The notes under the pieces were generated by a model. It did no database searches, was not told the DNA's origin, and saw only the letters and a list, made by a program, of their open reading frames with translations. Below, in pieces: positions 52,185 to 61,766 of a DNA stretch of 64,000 nt (its first letter is position 1; every line of letters begins with the position of its first letter). The stretch is from Paraclostridium ghonii (lineage in GTDB: Bacteria; Bacillota; Clostridia; Peptostreptococcales; Peptostreptococcaceae): the NCBI RefSeq assembly GCF_030815085.1, contig NZ_JAUSWG010000001.1, one strand, 5' to 3'. The position numbers and the translations under genes are program-made.

Positions 52185-53015
52185 ATGAACTTCTGGAAAT
52201 TACATGGAGTCGGAAATGATTTTATAGCAATTGATGGTAGATTTGATAATATAGATTCTAAAGATTATTCAGATTTAGCCAAAAAAGTTTGTCATAGAAG
52301 ATTTGGCGTTGGAGCGGATGGATTATTAGTAGTTAAAGATTCCGATATATGTGATGTAGAAATGGTATATTATAACTCAGATGGATCAAGGGCAAATATG
52401 TGTGGAAATGGGCTAAGATGTTTTTGTAAATTTGTATATGACAATAATATAGTAAAAGATACAGAATTTAGTGTATATACACTTGACGGAATAAAAAAAA
52501 TATCTTTAAATATAGAAAGTGAAAAAGTTTATACTATAAGAGTAAATATGGGAAAACCAAATTTCAATCCAAAAAACATTCCAGTAAATACAAACAAGGA
52601 AACCTTTATAAAAGAAAAACTATTAATAGGTAATAAAGAAGTAGAAGTAAGTTCAATTCTTATGGGAGTTCCACATACTATGATATTCGTAGATGAACTT
52701 ATAAAAGAAGATATATATAAGTATGGAGCGTTAATAGAAAAGAATGAAATTTTTCCTAAAAAAACTAATGTTAACTTTGTTAAAATTGATGACAAAGATA
52801 ATATACATGTCTACACTTGGGAAAGAGGATGTGGGTACACATTAGGATGTGGAACCGGCATGACAGCATCTGTAATTCTTGGCAATTATTTAGGTAAAGT
52901 AAACAAAATAGTTAATGTAGAGTCAGAAGGTGGAAACGTAAGAATAGAGCTGCTTGATGATGCATATATGATAGGAAATGCAGTTAAAATATGTGAAGGA
53001 ACTTTGGAGGTATAG
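52185..53015 (+). CDS. dapF: Diaminopimelate epimerase
   Basis: Converts LL- to meso-diaminopimelate for peptidoglycan and lysine. The 276-aa protein has the catalytic cysteine pair C73 (MCGNGLRCF) and C222 (GCGTGMTAS), plus KLHGVGNDFI at the start and RRFGVGADGLL near 39. Both active-site cysteines are intact. A TATAAT lies at 52145-52150, without a convincing -35. yicC begins 3 bp after the stop. Confidence 0.97.
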   Translation: MNFWKLHGVGNDFIAIDGRFDNIDSKDYSDLAKKVCHRRFGVGADGLLVVKDSDICDVEMVYYNSDGSRANMCGNGLRCFCKFVYDNNIVKDTEFSVYTLDGIKKISLNIESEKVYTIRVNMGKPNFNPKNIPVNTNKETFIKEKLLIGNKEVEVSSILMGVPHTMIFVDELIKEDIYKYGALIEKNEIFPKKTNVNFVKIDDKDNIHVYTWERGCGYTLGCGTGMTASVILGNYLGKVNKIVNVESEGGNVRIELLDDAYMIGNAVKICEGTLEV

Positions 53016-53018
53016 TAT

Positions 53019-53900
53019 ATGGCTATTAGTATGACAGGTTTTGGAAGAGGCGAATATAAAGATGATAACTACCATTTTACAGTAGAATGTAGAACTATAA
53101 ACCATAAATATGTAGATATAAATATACGCCTTCCTAGAAAAATATCTTTTCTAGAGGATAAAATAAGAAATGTAGTCAAAGATTATATAAAAAGAGGTAG
53201 AGTTGATTTATATATAAAACTTGACTTAATAGGTAGTGAAGATGTAAACTTAAAATTTGACGAGAAGTTAGCTTCTGAGTATGTAAATATATTAAATAAT
53301 ATAAAAAATACGTTTAATTTACAAGATGATATAAGCGTTATGAACATAGCAAAATTCCCTGATATAATAAAAAGTGAAGAAAAAGAAGAAGATGAAGACT
53401 TATTATGGTCAATGCTTAAGAAGGCTTTAGCTGATTGCTTAATTAAGTTAAAAGACATGAGGGTTGAAGAAGGATCAAAGCTTGCTAGTGATATAGATAT
53501 GAGATGTGATTTATTAAAAGATTATATTGAACAAATAGAAAACTACTCATATAATGTTGTTAATGAATATAAAGATAAATTAAACAATAGAATAACTGAG
53601 ATTTTAGAAAATCCAAGTCTAGTAGATGAAAATAGATTAGCTCAAGAAGTTGCTATATATGCAGATAAATGTAGCATAACAGAAGAAATAGTAAGATTTA
53701 AAAGTCATATAATACAACTTAAAAAAGCTATATATAAAGATGAGTCTATAGGAAGAAAAATAGATTTTCTAATACAAGAAATGAATAGAGAAACTAACAC
53801 TATAGGATCAAAATCATCTGACTTAAATATAACTAATTTAGTAGTTGAAGTGAAAAGCGAATTAGAAAAAATAAGAGAACAGATACAAAATATAGAATAG
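53019..53900 (+). CDS. YicC/YloC-family endoribonuclease
   Basis: A 293-aa protein of the YicC/YloC family, which are RNA endonucleases. The N-terminal MTGFGRGEYKDDNYHFTVEC then RTINHKYVDI and the C-terminal GRKIDFLIQEMNRETNTIGS, SSDLNITNLVVEVK blocks are the family signatures. Length is normal. It lies upstream of remA, gmk and rpoZ, the same order as in Bacillus (yloC, remA, gmk, rpoZ, coaBC, priA). Confidence 0.93.
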   Translation: MAISMTGFGRGEYKDDNYHFTVECRTINHKYVDINIRLPRKISFLEDKIRNVVKDYIKRGRVDLYIKLDLIGSEDVNLKFDEKLASEYVNILNNIKNTFNLQDDISVMNIAKFPDIIKSEEKEEDEDLLWSMLKKALADCLIKLKDMRVEEGSKLASDIDMRCDLLKDYIEQIENYSYNVVNEYKDKLNNRITEILENPSLVDENRLAQEVAIYADKCSITEEIVRFKSHIIQLKKAIYKDESIGRKIDFLIQEMNRETNTIGSKSSDLNITNLVVEVKSELEKIREQIQNIE

Positions 53901-53911
53901 GAGATGAGTTT

Positions 53912-54172
53912 ATGAGCACTAACCTTATAAATATCGGATATGGGAATGTAGTTATGGCTAACAAGGTGGTTGCTATAGTAAGTCCAGAATCAGCTCCTAT
54001 AAGAAGATTAATACAAGAAAGTAAAGAAAGTGGAAGGCTAATTGATGCTACTTATGGTAGAAAAACTAGAGCAGTTATAATAACTGATAGTCAGTATATA
54101 ATATTATCATCAGTACAACCAGAAACGGTAGCACATAGATTTACAGATAAAGATGATAATATAGAGAATTAG
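53912..54172 (+). CDS. remA: RemA-family DNA-binding regulator (DUF370)
   Basis: An 86-aa protein that in B. subtilis activates matrix and osmoprotection genes. The family motifs are LINIGYGNVVMANKVVAIVS at 5-24, SAPIRRLI near 40, and TYGRKTRAVIITDSQYIILS near 60. Its position between yicC and gmk is as in Bacillus. Regulated genes in this organism are unknown. Confidence 0.93.
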   Translation: MSTNLINIGYGNVVMANKVVAIVSPESAPIRRLIQESKESGRLIDATYGRKTRAVIITDSQYIILSSVQPETVAHRFTDKDDNIEN

Positions 54173-54186
54173 AAAGGAAGATATAG

Positions 54187-54801
54187 ATGAAGAGGAAAGG
54201 TTTATTGCTGGTTGTTTCTGGACCGTCAGGAGCAGGAAAAGGAACTATATGTAAAGAATTTTTGAATAATAATGAGGATGTAAAATTATCAGTTTCAGCT
54301 ACTACAAGAAAACCAAGAGAAGGTGAAGTAGATGGAGTAAACTATTTCTTTTTAAGTAAAGAAAATTTTAAATCAATGATAGATAATAATGAACTTTTAG
54401 AGCATGCTCAAATATATGATAATTTTTATGGGACACCTAAAGCTGCAATTTTAGAAAACTTAGAAAATGGACATGACGTTGTTCTAGAAATAGAAATGCA
54501 AGGCGCTAGACAAATAAAAGAAGTTTATCCAGAAGGGGTATTCATATTTATACTTCCTCCATCTCTTGACGAACTAAAAAATAGAATAGTTGGAAGAGGA
54601 ACAGAAACTGAAGAACAAATAAACAAAAGGTTTAGTTGTGCACTAGATGAAATATGTCAAATTGAAAATTATGATTATTTTATAGTAAATAAAGATGTAA
54701 AAAATTCAGCTCAAGATATAGAACATATAATATCAGCTGAAAAAAATAAAGTTTATAGATACAAAGATAATATAATAAAGAAATTTAAGGAGGAATTATA
54801 A
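54187..54801 (+). CDS. gmk: Guanylate kinase
   Basis: Phosphorylates GMP to GDP. The 204-aa protein has the P-loop SGPSGAGKGT at about 11-20, TTRKPREGEVDGVNYFF near 40, and the YGTPKAAI and EIEMQGARQIK segments of the GMP-binding domain. Sequence is typical. It ends 1 bp before rpoZ, and the rpoZ ribosome site lies in its final codons. Confidence 0.97.
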   Translation: MKRKGLLLVVSGPSGAGKGTICKEFLNNNEDVKLSVSATTRKPREGEVDGVNYFFLSKENFKSMIDNNELLEHAQIYDNFYGTPKAAILENLENGHDVVLEIEMQGARQIKEVYPEGVFIFILPPSLDELKNRIVGRGTETEEQINKRFSCALDEICQIENYDYFIVNKDVKNSAQDIEHIISAEKNKVYRYKDNIIKKFKEEL

Positions 54802-54802
54802 A

Positions 54803-55072
54803 ATGATAAAACCATCAATAAACGAAGTATTAAACCAAATAGATAATAGATACTACTTAGTAGTAACTGTAGCTAAGAGATCTAGAGAATTAATAGATGG
54901 AGCTACTCCATACGTTCCTACTACTAAACATCAAGAAATAAAGCCTGTTACTTTAGCTACTCAAGAAGTTGCAGATAGAAAAATATCATTTAGAAAATTA
55001 ACTGAGGAAGAAATAGAAATAGAAGAAGCTAAACACTTATTAGCTCAAACTCAAAATATAATAGAGGAGTAA
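54803..55072 (+). CDS. rpoZ: RNA polymerase omega subunit
   Basis: An 89-aa subunit that assists RNA polymerase assembly. MIKPSINEVLNQIDNRYYLV and KRSRELIDGA are the usual omega start, and KPVTLATQEVADRKISFR follows. The ATG is 8 nt after AAGGAGGA. It lies between gmk and coaBC as expected. coaBC starts 4 bp after its stop. Confidence 0.95.
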   Translation: MIKPSINEVLNQIDNRYYLVVTVAKRSRELIDGATPYVPTTKHQEIKPVTLATQEVADRKISFRKLTEEEIEIEEAKHLLAQTQNIIEE

Positions 55073-55076
55073 TATC

Positions 55077-56276
55077 ATGCTAAAGGATAAGACTGTTGTT
55101 ATAGGCGTATGTGGAGGAATAGCTGTTTACAAGGCTTGTGACTTAGTTAGCAAGTTGAAAAAAACAGGTGTTAATGTGCATGTAATAATGACCAAATCAG
55201 CAGCAGAATTTGTAGCCCCACTTACATTTCAGACATTAAGTCAAAATTATGTAGTTAAAGATATGTTTGAATCTCCAAAATCTTGGGATGTAGAACATAT
55301 ATCATTAGCTAAGAAAGCGGATGTATTTGTATTAGCTCCAGCTACTGCAAATGTCATAGGTAAAGTAGCTAATGGGATCGCAGACGATATGTTAACTACG
55401 ACTGTTATGGCTACAAAAGCAAAAGTTCTTATAGCCCCAGCTATGAATACTAATATGTATGAAAATCCTGTGGTACAAAGGAATATACAAACTTTAAAAG
55501 ATTTAGATTACAAGTTTGTAGAGCCAGAAAGTGGAAGGTTAGCTTGTGGAGATATAGGATCAGGAAAACTTGCATCTGTTGATACTATTTTTAATAGTAT
55601 AATTGAACTTTTAGAAGTTAAAAAAGATTTAGAAGGAACTAGTATGATAATAACTGCTGGACCTACAGTTGAAAGTATTGACCCCGTAAGGTATCTAACA
55701 AATAGATCAAGTGGGAAAATGGGTTATTCTATAGCTAAAAAAGCTATAGAAAGAGGAGCAGACGTAACTTTAGTATCAGGACCTACAAATATAGTTCCAC
55801 CTCAGAATTTAAAGAAATTTATTCAAATAGAATCAGCTCAAGATATGTATAATGCTGTTTTAGAAAATATGAATGAAAATCAAGTTATTATAAAGAGTGC
55901 TGCAGTTGCAGATTATAGACCTAAAAAATACTCAGATAGTAAAATAAAAAAATCTGATGATGATTTAAGTATAAGCTTAGATAGAACTAAAGATATTGCA
56001 TTAGAATTAGGAAAAATAAAGAGTGATAAGATTTTAGTAGGATTTGCAGCAGAAACTAATGATTTATTAGAAAATGCTAAAAATAAAATTGCAAAGAAAA
56101 ATTTAGATTTTATCGTGGCAAATGACTTAACTCAAGATGGTGCTGGATTTGGTGTTGATACCAACATAGTTAAGATTATAGATAGAGATGGTGTTATACA
56201 AGAACACCCTAAAATGAAAAAAGAAGAGGTAGCAGATGTTATCTTAGATAAAATAAAAACTCTATTAAACAAATAA
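55077..56276 (+). CDS. coaBC: Bifunctional phosphopantothenoylcysteine synthetase/decarboxylase
   Basis: Two steps of coenzyme A synthesis. The 399-aa protein has the N-terminal flavin decarboxylase part (GVCGGIAVYKACDLV at 10-24; the active histidine in DVEHISLAKKAD near 72; the active-site cysteine in GRLACGDIGSGKL near 155). The C-terminal CTP-dependent ligase follows (TAGPTVESIDPVRYLTNRSS near 194, FAAETND near 323). A terminator follows. Confidence 0.96.
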   Translation: MLKDKTVVIGVCGGIAVYKACDLVSKLKKTGVNVHVIMTKSAAEFVAPLTFQTLSQNYVVKDMFESPKSWDVEHISLAKKADVFVLAPATANVIGKVANGIADDMLTTTVMATKAKVLIAPAMNTNMYENPVVQRNIQTLKDLDYKFVEPESGRLACGDIGSGKLASVDTIFNSIIELLEVKKDLEGTSMIITAGPTVESIDPVRYLTNRSSGKMGYSIAKKAIERGADVTLVSGPTNIVPPQNLKKFIQIESAQDMYNAVLENMNENQVIIKSAAVADYRPKKYSDSKIKKSDDDLSISLDRTKDIALELGKIKSDKILVGFAAETNDLLENAKNKIAKKNLDFIVANDLTQDGAGFGVDTNIVKIIDRDGVIQEHPKMKKEEVADVILDKIKTLLNK

Positions 56277-56301
56277 GCATCTATATTTATATAGATGCTT
56301 A
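56274..56301. terminator. Terminator after coaBC
   Basis: AAGCATCTATA and TATAGATGCTT form an 11-bp stem around a short loop; the T tract (TTAATTTT) is modest. It ends the rpoZ-coaBC transcript before priA. Confidence 0.7.
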
Positions 56302-56402
56302 ATTTTCATTTATTGATAAATAAGATATTAAATATAAACTTATAAAGAATTAATGTAGTGTAAATGATAATAACTATATAAACTTGAAATAGAGGTTAAA
56401 TT

Positions 56403-58859
56403 ATGAAGCAATTTGCAAAAGTTATAGTTAGAAATAACTCTATACATACTGACAATTTATTTACATATGAAATTCCAGAATTTTTAATTGAAAATATAAA
56501 TATCGGGCATAGAGTACTAGTTCCGTTTGGAATATATAATAAACCAGTAGAAGCATTTGTATTTGATGTATCAGATCATTTAGATGAACATATAAAGACA
56601 AAAAAAATTGTAGATATACTAGATGAAGATTCAATTTTTTCAAGAGACGATATAAGCTTAATTGGATGGATGAGAAATAAATACTTATGTACATATATAG
56701 ACTGTATAAATTTATTGTATCCCAAAGGATATAAGTTAAATAACTACAAAGTTATTACACTTATAAATGAGGAACTTAATGACTTAAGTGAAAGTGAGAA
56801 AAAAATTATTAACGCACTTAAGGAAAATAAAGGTTCAATGAAACTTGAAAAGATAAAAAAAATATCAAACTTAAATAATATAATATATAAAATGCACAAA
56901 AAAAATATTATAGATGTAAAATGGGAGTATAAGAATCATAAAAACGAGAAGAAAGATTATATTATATCTATATCTGATTATATATCTGATATAGAGCGTT
57001 ATATAACTATAAATAAAGTAAAGTTGGGAAGTAAACAAAAAGAAATTATAGAATTTTTAAAAGAAAAAAAGTCTATTACATTAAGGGAGCTTAATACTAT
57101 ATTCCCTTCATCTAAAAAAAGTGTAGTTAAACTAAATGAAAAAGAACTTATAAGTATAAAAGAGATAGATTTATATAGAAAGCCTAAAGAAATATACTTT
57201 GTTGAAAATAAAAATATAGAGTTAAATGAAGAACAAATGGATGTAGTTAACATTATAAAAAATGAAATGTTTGAAGAAAATAAAAAACCGTATATGATAC
57301 ATGGAGTTACAGGAAGTGGTAAAACCGAAGTGTATATGGAAATAATAGAATATTCACTAAGCCAAGGTTTAGATAGTATTGTTTTAGTTCCGGAAATTTC
57401 ATTAACACCTCAAACTATATCAAGATTTAAAAATAAATTTGGAGATGTAGTTGGCGTTTTTCATAGCCAATTATCACAAGGTGAAAAGCATGATGTTTAT
57501 AAGCAAATAAAAGATGGTAAAATAAGAATATTAATAGGAGCTAGGTCAGCTTTATTTGCGCCATTTACAAGTCTTGGAGTTATAATTATAGATGAATTTC
57601 ATGAAGGAGCTTATAAATCTGAGAAAAACCCTAAATTTAGTTCTATAGATGTTGCTAAATATATATCTAATAAAAGATGTGCTTCCTTAGTTTTAGGGTC
57701 AGCTACTCCATCAATTGAAGAATACTTTAATGCGTTAAATGGAGGATATAAATTACTAGAAATAAATAAAAGGGCTAATAATAAGCCTATGCCTAAAATT
57801 GAAGTTGTAGACATGAAAGAAGAACTAATGGTAGGAAATAAAAGTATTTTTAGTAATAAATTAAAAATAGAAATAGAAAGTGCAATAAATAGTGGTAATC
57901 AAGTAATGTTATTTTTAAATAGAAGAGGATACTCAAATTTTGTTTCTTGCAGAAAATGTGGTTATGTATTCGCTTGTGAAAACTGCGATATATCTCTTAC
58001 TTACCATAAAAAAAGTAACACAGGAAAATGTCACTATTGTGGATATGAAAAAGAAATTTCAAAAGAATGTCCAGAGTGCAAAAGCAAGTATGTAAAGCCG
58101 TTTGGAATAGGAACTCAGAAAATAGAAGAAGAAATAAAATCAATATTTCCAAATATAAAAATTCTAAGGTTAGATAAAGATACAACATCTAAAAAAGGAG
58201 AATTTGAAAATATATTAAATGATTTTAAAAATAAAAAAGCAGATGTATTGATAGGAACACAAATGCTTAGTAAAGGTTTAGATTTTGAAGATGTTACGTT
58301 AGTAGGAATTTTATCTGCTGATATGATTTTGAAGTTTCCTGACTTTAGAAGTTGTGAAACTACATTTCAATTGATAACTCAAGTTTCAGGAAGGGCAGGA
58401 AGATCACATAAAGAAGGTAAAGTTATATTACAAACTTATGATACTGATCACTATGCAATTAAACATGCTATAAATTACGATTTCAAAGGTTTTTATGAAG
58501 ATGAAATTAAAATAAGAAAATTATTTGAATACACACCTTTTAATAATATGATTAGTGTGGTTTTAAGTGGAAAAGATAATCTTAAAGTAGAACAAAATGC
58601 TAGAAAAATGTATGACTCACTACGGTATTTATTAAGAGAAAGAGGTATAAATAATTTAGATTTTATATTAGGGCCAAATCCTTGTTCAATAAACAAGATA
58701 AATCAAAATTTTAGATGGCAAATACTATTTAAAGATGATGATATTGAAATTAATCTATTAAAGGGTATAATAAAATATATATGTATAGCCAAGCGCGATG
58801 TAGTTTTTGATAAGGATATAAATATATCTATAGATATAAATCCTTATAGTGTATTATAA
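56403..58859 (+). CDS. priA: Primosomal helicase PriA
   Basis: Replication restart helicase, 818 aa, longer than the usual 730-800. N-terminal 3'-DNA-binding domain, then helicase domain with Walker A GVTGSGKTEVY at about 301-311. The Walker B box reads D397-E398-F399-H400 where most PriA proteins have DEEH. The eight-cysteine zinc region CRKCGYVFACENC ... CHYCGYEKEISKECPEC spans about 518-562, and GTQMLSKGLDF follows near 619. A weakly conserved insert (about 110-285) accounts for the extra length. Confidence 0.95.
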   Translation: MKQFAKVIVRNNSIHTDNLFTYEIPEFLIENINIGHRVLVPFGIYNKPVEAFVFDVSDHLDEHIKTKKIVDILDEDSIFSRDDISLIGWMRNKYLCTYIDCINLLYPKGYKLNNYKVITLINEELNDLSESEKKIINALKENKGSMKLEKIKKISNLNNIIYKMHKKNIIDVKWEYKNHKNEKKDYIISISDYISDIERYITINKVKLGSKQKEIIEFLKEKKSITLRELNTIFPSSKKSVVKLNEKELISIKEIDLYRKPKEIYFVENKNIELNEEQMDVVNIIKNEMFEENKKPYMIHGVTGSGKTEVYMEIIEYSLSQGLDSIVLVPEISLTPQTISRFKNKFGDVVGVFHSQLSQGEKHDVYKQIKDGKIRILIGARSALFAPFTSLGVIIIDEFHEGAYKSEKNPKFSSIDVAKYISNKRCASLVLGSATPSIEEYFNALNGGYKLLEINKRANNKPMPKIEVVDMKEELMVGNKSIFSNKLKIEIESAINSGNQVMLFLNRRGYSNFVSCRKCGYVFACENCDISLTYHKKSNTGKCHYCGYEKEISKECPECKSKYVKPFGIGTQKIEEEIKSIFPNIKILRLDKDTTSKKGEFENILNDFKNKKADVLIGTQMLSKGLDFEDVTLVGILSADMILKFPDFRSCETTFQLITQVSGRAGRSHKEGKVILQTYDTDHYAIKHAINYDFKGFYEDEIKIRKLFEYTPFNNMISVVLSGKDNLKVEQNARKMYDSLRYLLRERGINNLDFILGPNPCSINKINQNFRWQILFKDDDIEINLLKGIIKYICIAKRDVVFDKDINISIDINPYSVL

Positions 58860-58878
58860 AATTTAGGAGGAACATAAA

Positions 58879-59319
58879 ATGGCATTAAGACAAATAGTCC
58901 AAATAGGAGAACCAGTATTAAGAAAAAAATGTAAACATGTTGAAAAAATCGATGAAAAAATAATACAATTATTAGATGATATGGCAGATACTATGTATGA
59001 AGCTGATGGAGTAGGTCTTGCAGCACCACAAGTAGGAATATTAAAAAGAATAGCTATAATAGATGTAGGAGATGGAATTATAGAACTTATAAACCCAGAA
59101 ATAATAGAAACTTCTGGAACTCAAACTGATGATGAAGGATGTTTAAGTGTTGTAAATGAGTGTGGTCCTGTAACAAGACCATATTATGCAAAAGTTAGAG
59201 CTACGAATAGAAAAGGTCAAATGTTTGAAATCGAAGGTGAAGAACTTTTAGCTAGAGCATTCTGCCATGAAATAGACCATTTAGATGGTGTCTTGTTTGT
59301 AGACAAAATTGAAAAGTAA
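58879..59319 (+). CDS. def: Peptide deformylase
   Basis: Removes the formyl group from nascent proteins. The 146-aa protein has the three family motifs: GVGLAAPQVG at about 46-55, DEGCLSV near 92 with the cysteine metal ligand, and HEIDHLDG near 133 with the two histidines and catalytic glutamate. A TAGGAGGA site precedes the start. fmt, which acts in the same formylation cycle, begins 17 bp after the stop. Confidence 0.97.
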   Translation: MALRQIVQIGEPVLRKKCKHVEKIDEKIIQLLDDMADTMYEADGVGLAAPQVGILKRIAIIDVGDGIIELINPEIIETSGTQTDDEGCLSVVNECGPVTRPYYAKVRATNRKGQMFEIEGEELLARAFCHEIDHLDGVLFVDKIEK

Positions 59320-59335
59320 TAGGAGTTGGAAAAAT

Positions 59336-60268
59336 ATGAAGATAGTATTTATGGGAACTCCAGAATTTGCAGTTCCATGTTTACAAAAGATAATAGATGA
59401 AGGACATGAGGTTGTTTCGGTAGTTACTCAGCCAGACAAACCTAAGGGTAGAGGTAAGAAATTAGCTATGCCTCCAGTAAAGGAATTAGCTTTGAAATAT
59501 GATATACCAGTATACCAACCTTTAAAAGCTAGGGAAGAATCATTTGTAGAAACTTTAAAAGAAATAAATCCAGAGCTTATAGTAGTTGTAGCATTTGGAC
59601 AAATACTTCCTAAGAGTATACTAGATATTCCAAAATATGGATGTGTAAATGTGCATGCATCTTTATTACCAAGATATAGAGGAGCAGCTCCTTTAAACTG
59701 GGTTATAATAAATGGAGAAGAAAAAACAGGAGTAACTACTATGTATATGGATGAAGGGCTTGATACTGGAGACATGATATTAAAGAGTGAAATACCTTTA
59801 GACGATGAAATTACAGCAGGCGAACTTCATGACAAGATGATGATAGATGGAGCACAAGTTTTAAAGGAGACTATAGATTTAATATCTAAAGGGCAAGCTT
59901 CTAGAGAAAAACAAAATAATGAAGATACCTGTTATTCACCTATAATGAATAAGTCATTAGGAAATATAGATTGGAATAAATCAGCTAAAGATATACATAA
60001 CCTTATAAGAGGTATAAACCCATGGCCTAGTGCATATACGACTTATGAAGCGCAAACTATGAAAATATGGAAAACTAAAGTAATAAATAAAAATAGTGAC
60101 AAAAAACCAGGAACTATACTTAGTGTAGATAAAGAAGGAATAGAAGTTTCTACAGGAGAAGGAAGTATTCAAATAAAAGAAATACAAATGTCTGGTAAAA
60201 AGAGAATGGAAGTACATGAATATATAAAGGGAAATAATATAAATACAGATGTTATATTAGGAAGTTAA
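59336..60268 (+). CDS. fmt: Methionyl-tRNA formyltransferase
   Basis: Formylates initiator Met-tRNA. The 310-aa protein starts MKIVFMGTPEFAVPCL and has QPDKPKGRG near 40, VNVHASLLPRYRGAAPLNW near 110 with the catalytic N-H-D triad, and the C-terminal tRNA-binding domain. I use ATG 59336 with AGGAG at 59320; an in-frame TTG at 59309 overlaps def and extends the protein without family support. The DUF116 gene starts 4 bp after its stop. Confidence 0.97.
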   Translation: MKIVFMGTPEFAVPCLQKIIDEGHEVVSVVTQPDKPKGRGKKLAMPPVKELALKYDIPVYQPLKAREESFVETLKEINPELIVVVAFGQILPKSILDIPKYGCVNVHASLLPRYRGAAPLNWVIINGEEKTGVTTMYMDEGLDTGDMILKSEIPLDDEITAGELHDKMMIDGAQVLKETIDLISKGQASREKQNNEDTCYSPIMNKSLGNIDWNKSAKDIHNLIRGINPWPSAYTTYEAQTMKIWKTKVINKNSDKKPGTILSVDKEGIEVSTGEGSIQIKEIQMSGKKRMEVHEYIKGNNINTDVILGS

Positions 60269-60272
60269 TATT

Positions 60273-61007
60273 ATGAATTTTAAAAAATACATGACAACTA
60301 CAGTTTTTTTAATAGGAATATTATTATTTTTATTAGTTGGATTAAATATTTTTATGAATAGTTTTGAAAATATGTTTTCTATCTTAGTAAACGGGATGAT
60401 AATATTATTGTTAATTATTACTATATTTTCAACTTTAGTTACATATGGCGTTGTTAATGATAAAATAGTAAATAAATCTCTAATGAAATTTAATTTTAAA
60501 ATAGTTAGCTTTTTATATCCTGTTCTTATTGTTTTAGGAAATACTTTAAGCATACCTAAAAATGAAATAAGAAAGGTATATATAAAATTAAATAATGAAT
60601 ATATATATAGTAATAGGTATAACATAAAGTCTGAAGACGTACTTATTTTAATACCTCACTGTATTCAAAAAAGTGAGTGTCATTTAAAGATTACAACGAA
60701 TGTTAGAAATTGTAAAAGTTGTGGGCTTTGTAATGTAAAGGATTTAATAGATTTACAAGATAAATACAATGTAAATGTGTTTATAGCTACAGGGGGAACA
60801 TTAGCTAGAAAGAAAATAAAAGAATCCAAACCTAAAGCTGTAGTAGCTGTAGCTTGCGAAAGAGATTTAACAGCAGGAGTTCAAGATATAAGACATATAC
60901 CAGTTTTAGGAGTCTTTAATAAAAGGCCAAATGGACCTTGTGTAGATACACAAATTGATGCAACTGAAGTTGAAAATGCAATAAAATTCTTTATAGGAGA
61001 GTGTTAA
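60273..61007 (+). CDS. DUF116 membrane protein
   Basis: A 244-aa protein with two N-terminal spans (about 8-30 and 35-60) and a cytosolic DUF116 domain. The domain has a cysteine-rich centre (PHCIQKSECHLKITTNVRNC, then KSCGLC), a GGTLARKK loop, VVAVACERDLTAG and FNKRPNGPCVDT. The cysteine pattern suggests a metal or iron-sulphur site, but no reaction is known. It lies between fmt and a YugP-type protease, in the same operon as def and fmt. Confidence 0.8.
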   Translation: MNFKKYMTTTVFLIGILLFLLVGLNIFMNSFENMFSILVNGMIILLLIITIFSTLVTYGVVNDKIVNKSLMKFNFKIVSFLYPVLIVLGNTLSIPKNEIRKVYIKLNNEYIYSNRYNIKSEDVLILIPHCIQKSECHLKITTNVRNCKSCGLCNVKDLIDLQDKYNVNVFIATGGTLARKKIKESKPKAVVAVACERDLTAGVQDIRHIPVLGVFNKRPNGPCVDTQIDATEVENAIKFFIGEC

Positions 61008-61012
61008 TTATT

Positions 61013-61711
61013 ATGCCGTATTATGGTTATGGATATTATTTCGACCCAACATTATTTATTTTAATACCAGGTATACTATTTACTATGTATGCACAGTTTA
61101 AAGTAAGCAGTACAACAAGTAGATATTTTAAAGTTCAAGGTAGATGTGGATATACAGGAGAACAAACAGCTAGAAAAATATTAGACGCAAATGGACTTTA
61201 CAATGTTAGAATTGAAATGTCTAGAGGAAAACTTAGCGACCATTATGATCCAAGAGGTAATGTAGTAAGATTATCACAAGATGTTTATTATGGTAAATCT
61301 ATTACTTCTGTTTCGGTAGCTGCACATGAGTGTGGGCATGCAATTCAACACGCTAAAGGGTATGCACCTCTTCAAATAAGAAGTAGTTTAGTTCCTGTAG
61401 TTAATTTTGCATCTAATATGTCTTGGTTTTTAATATTTATAGGACTGTTTATGGCAGGTCCTTTATTAAGAATAGGTATATTATTATTTTCAGCGACTGT
61501 ATTATTCCAAATAATTACATTGCCAGTTGAATTTAATGCATCAAGTAGAGCTATGGTTCAAATTGGAAATGAAGGTATATTAGAAGGCAAAGAAATAAAA
61601 CAGGGTAGACAGGTATTAACAGCAGCAGCATTAACATACGTAGCAGCAGCATTAGTATCAGTACTACAATTATTAAGATTAATTGCAATATCACAAAGAC
61701 GTAATGATTAA
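61013..61711 (+). CDS. YugP-family membrane zinc metalloprotease
   Basis: A 232-aa protein with a tyrosine-rich start (MPYYGYGYYFDP), one span near 11-28, a zinc motif HECGH at 105-109, and further spans after about 125. LPVEFNASSRA near 165 contains the probable third zinc ligand. The family is broadly conserved, with unknown substrates. ATG 61013 is chosen over GTG 61001, which overlaps the stop of the preceding gene; spacing to GGAGA is long (about 13 nt), so the start is not certain. Confidence 0.82.
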   Translation: MPYYGYGYYFDPTLFILIPGILFTMYAQFKVSSTTSRYFKVQGRCGYTGEQTARKILDANGLYNVRIEMSRGKLSDHYDPRGNVVRLSQDVYYGKSITSVSVAAHECGHAIQHAKGYAPLQIRSSLVPVVNFASNMSWFLIFIGLFMAGPLLRIGILLFSATVLFQIITLPVEFNASSRAMVQIGNEGILEGKEIKQGRQVLTAAALTYVAAALVSVLQLLRLIAISQRRND

Positions 61712-61719
61712 TAGAGATT

Positions 61720-61743
61720 GTCCTAGGGTTTCTAGGACTTTTT
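61720..61743 (+). terminator. Terminator after the YugP-like gene
   Basis: GTCCTAG and CTAGGAC form a 7-bp stem with a 5-nt loop, followed by TTTTT. Confidence 0.75.
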
Positions 61744-61766
61744 CTGTTTAAATATGGAGGTATTTA

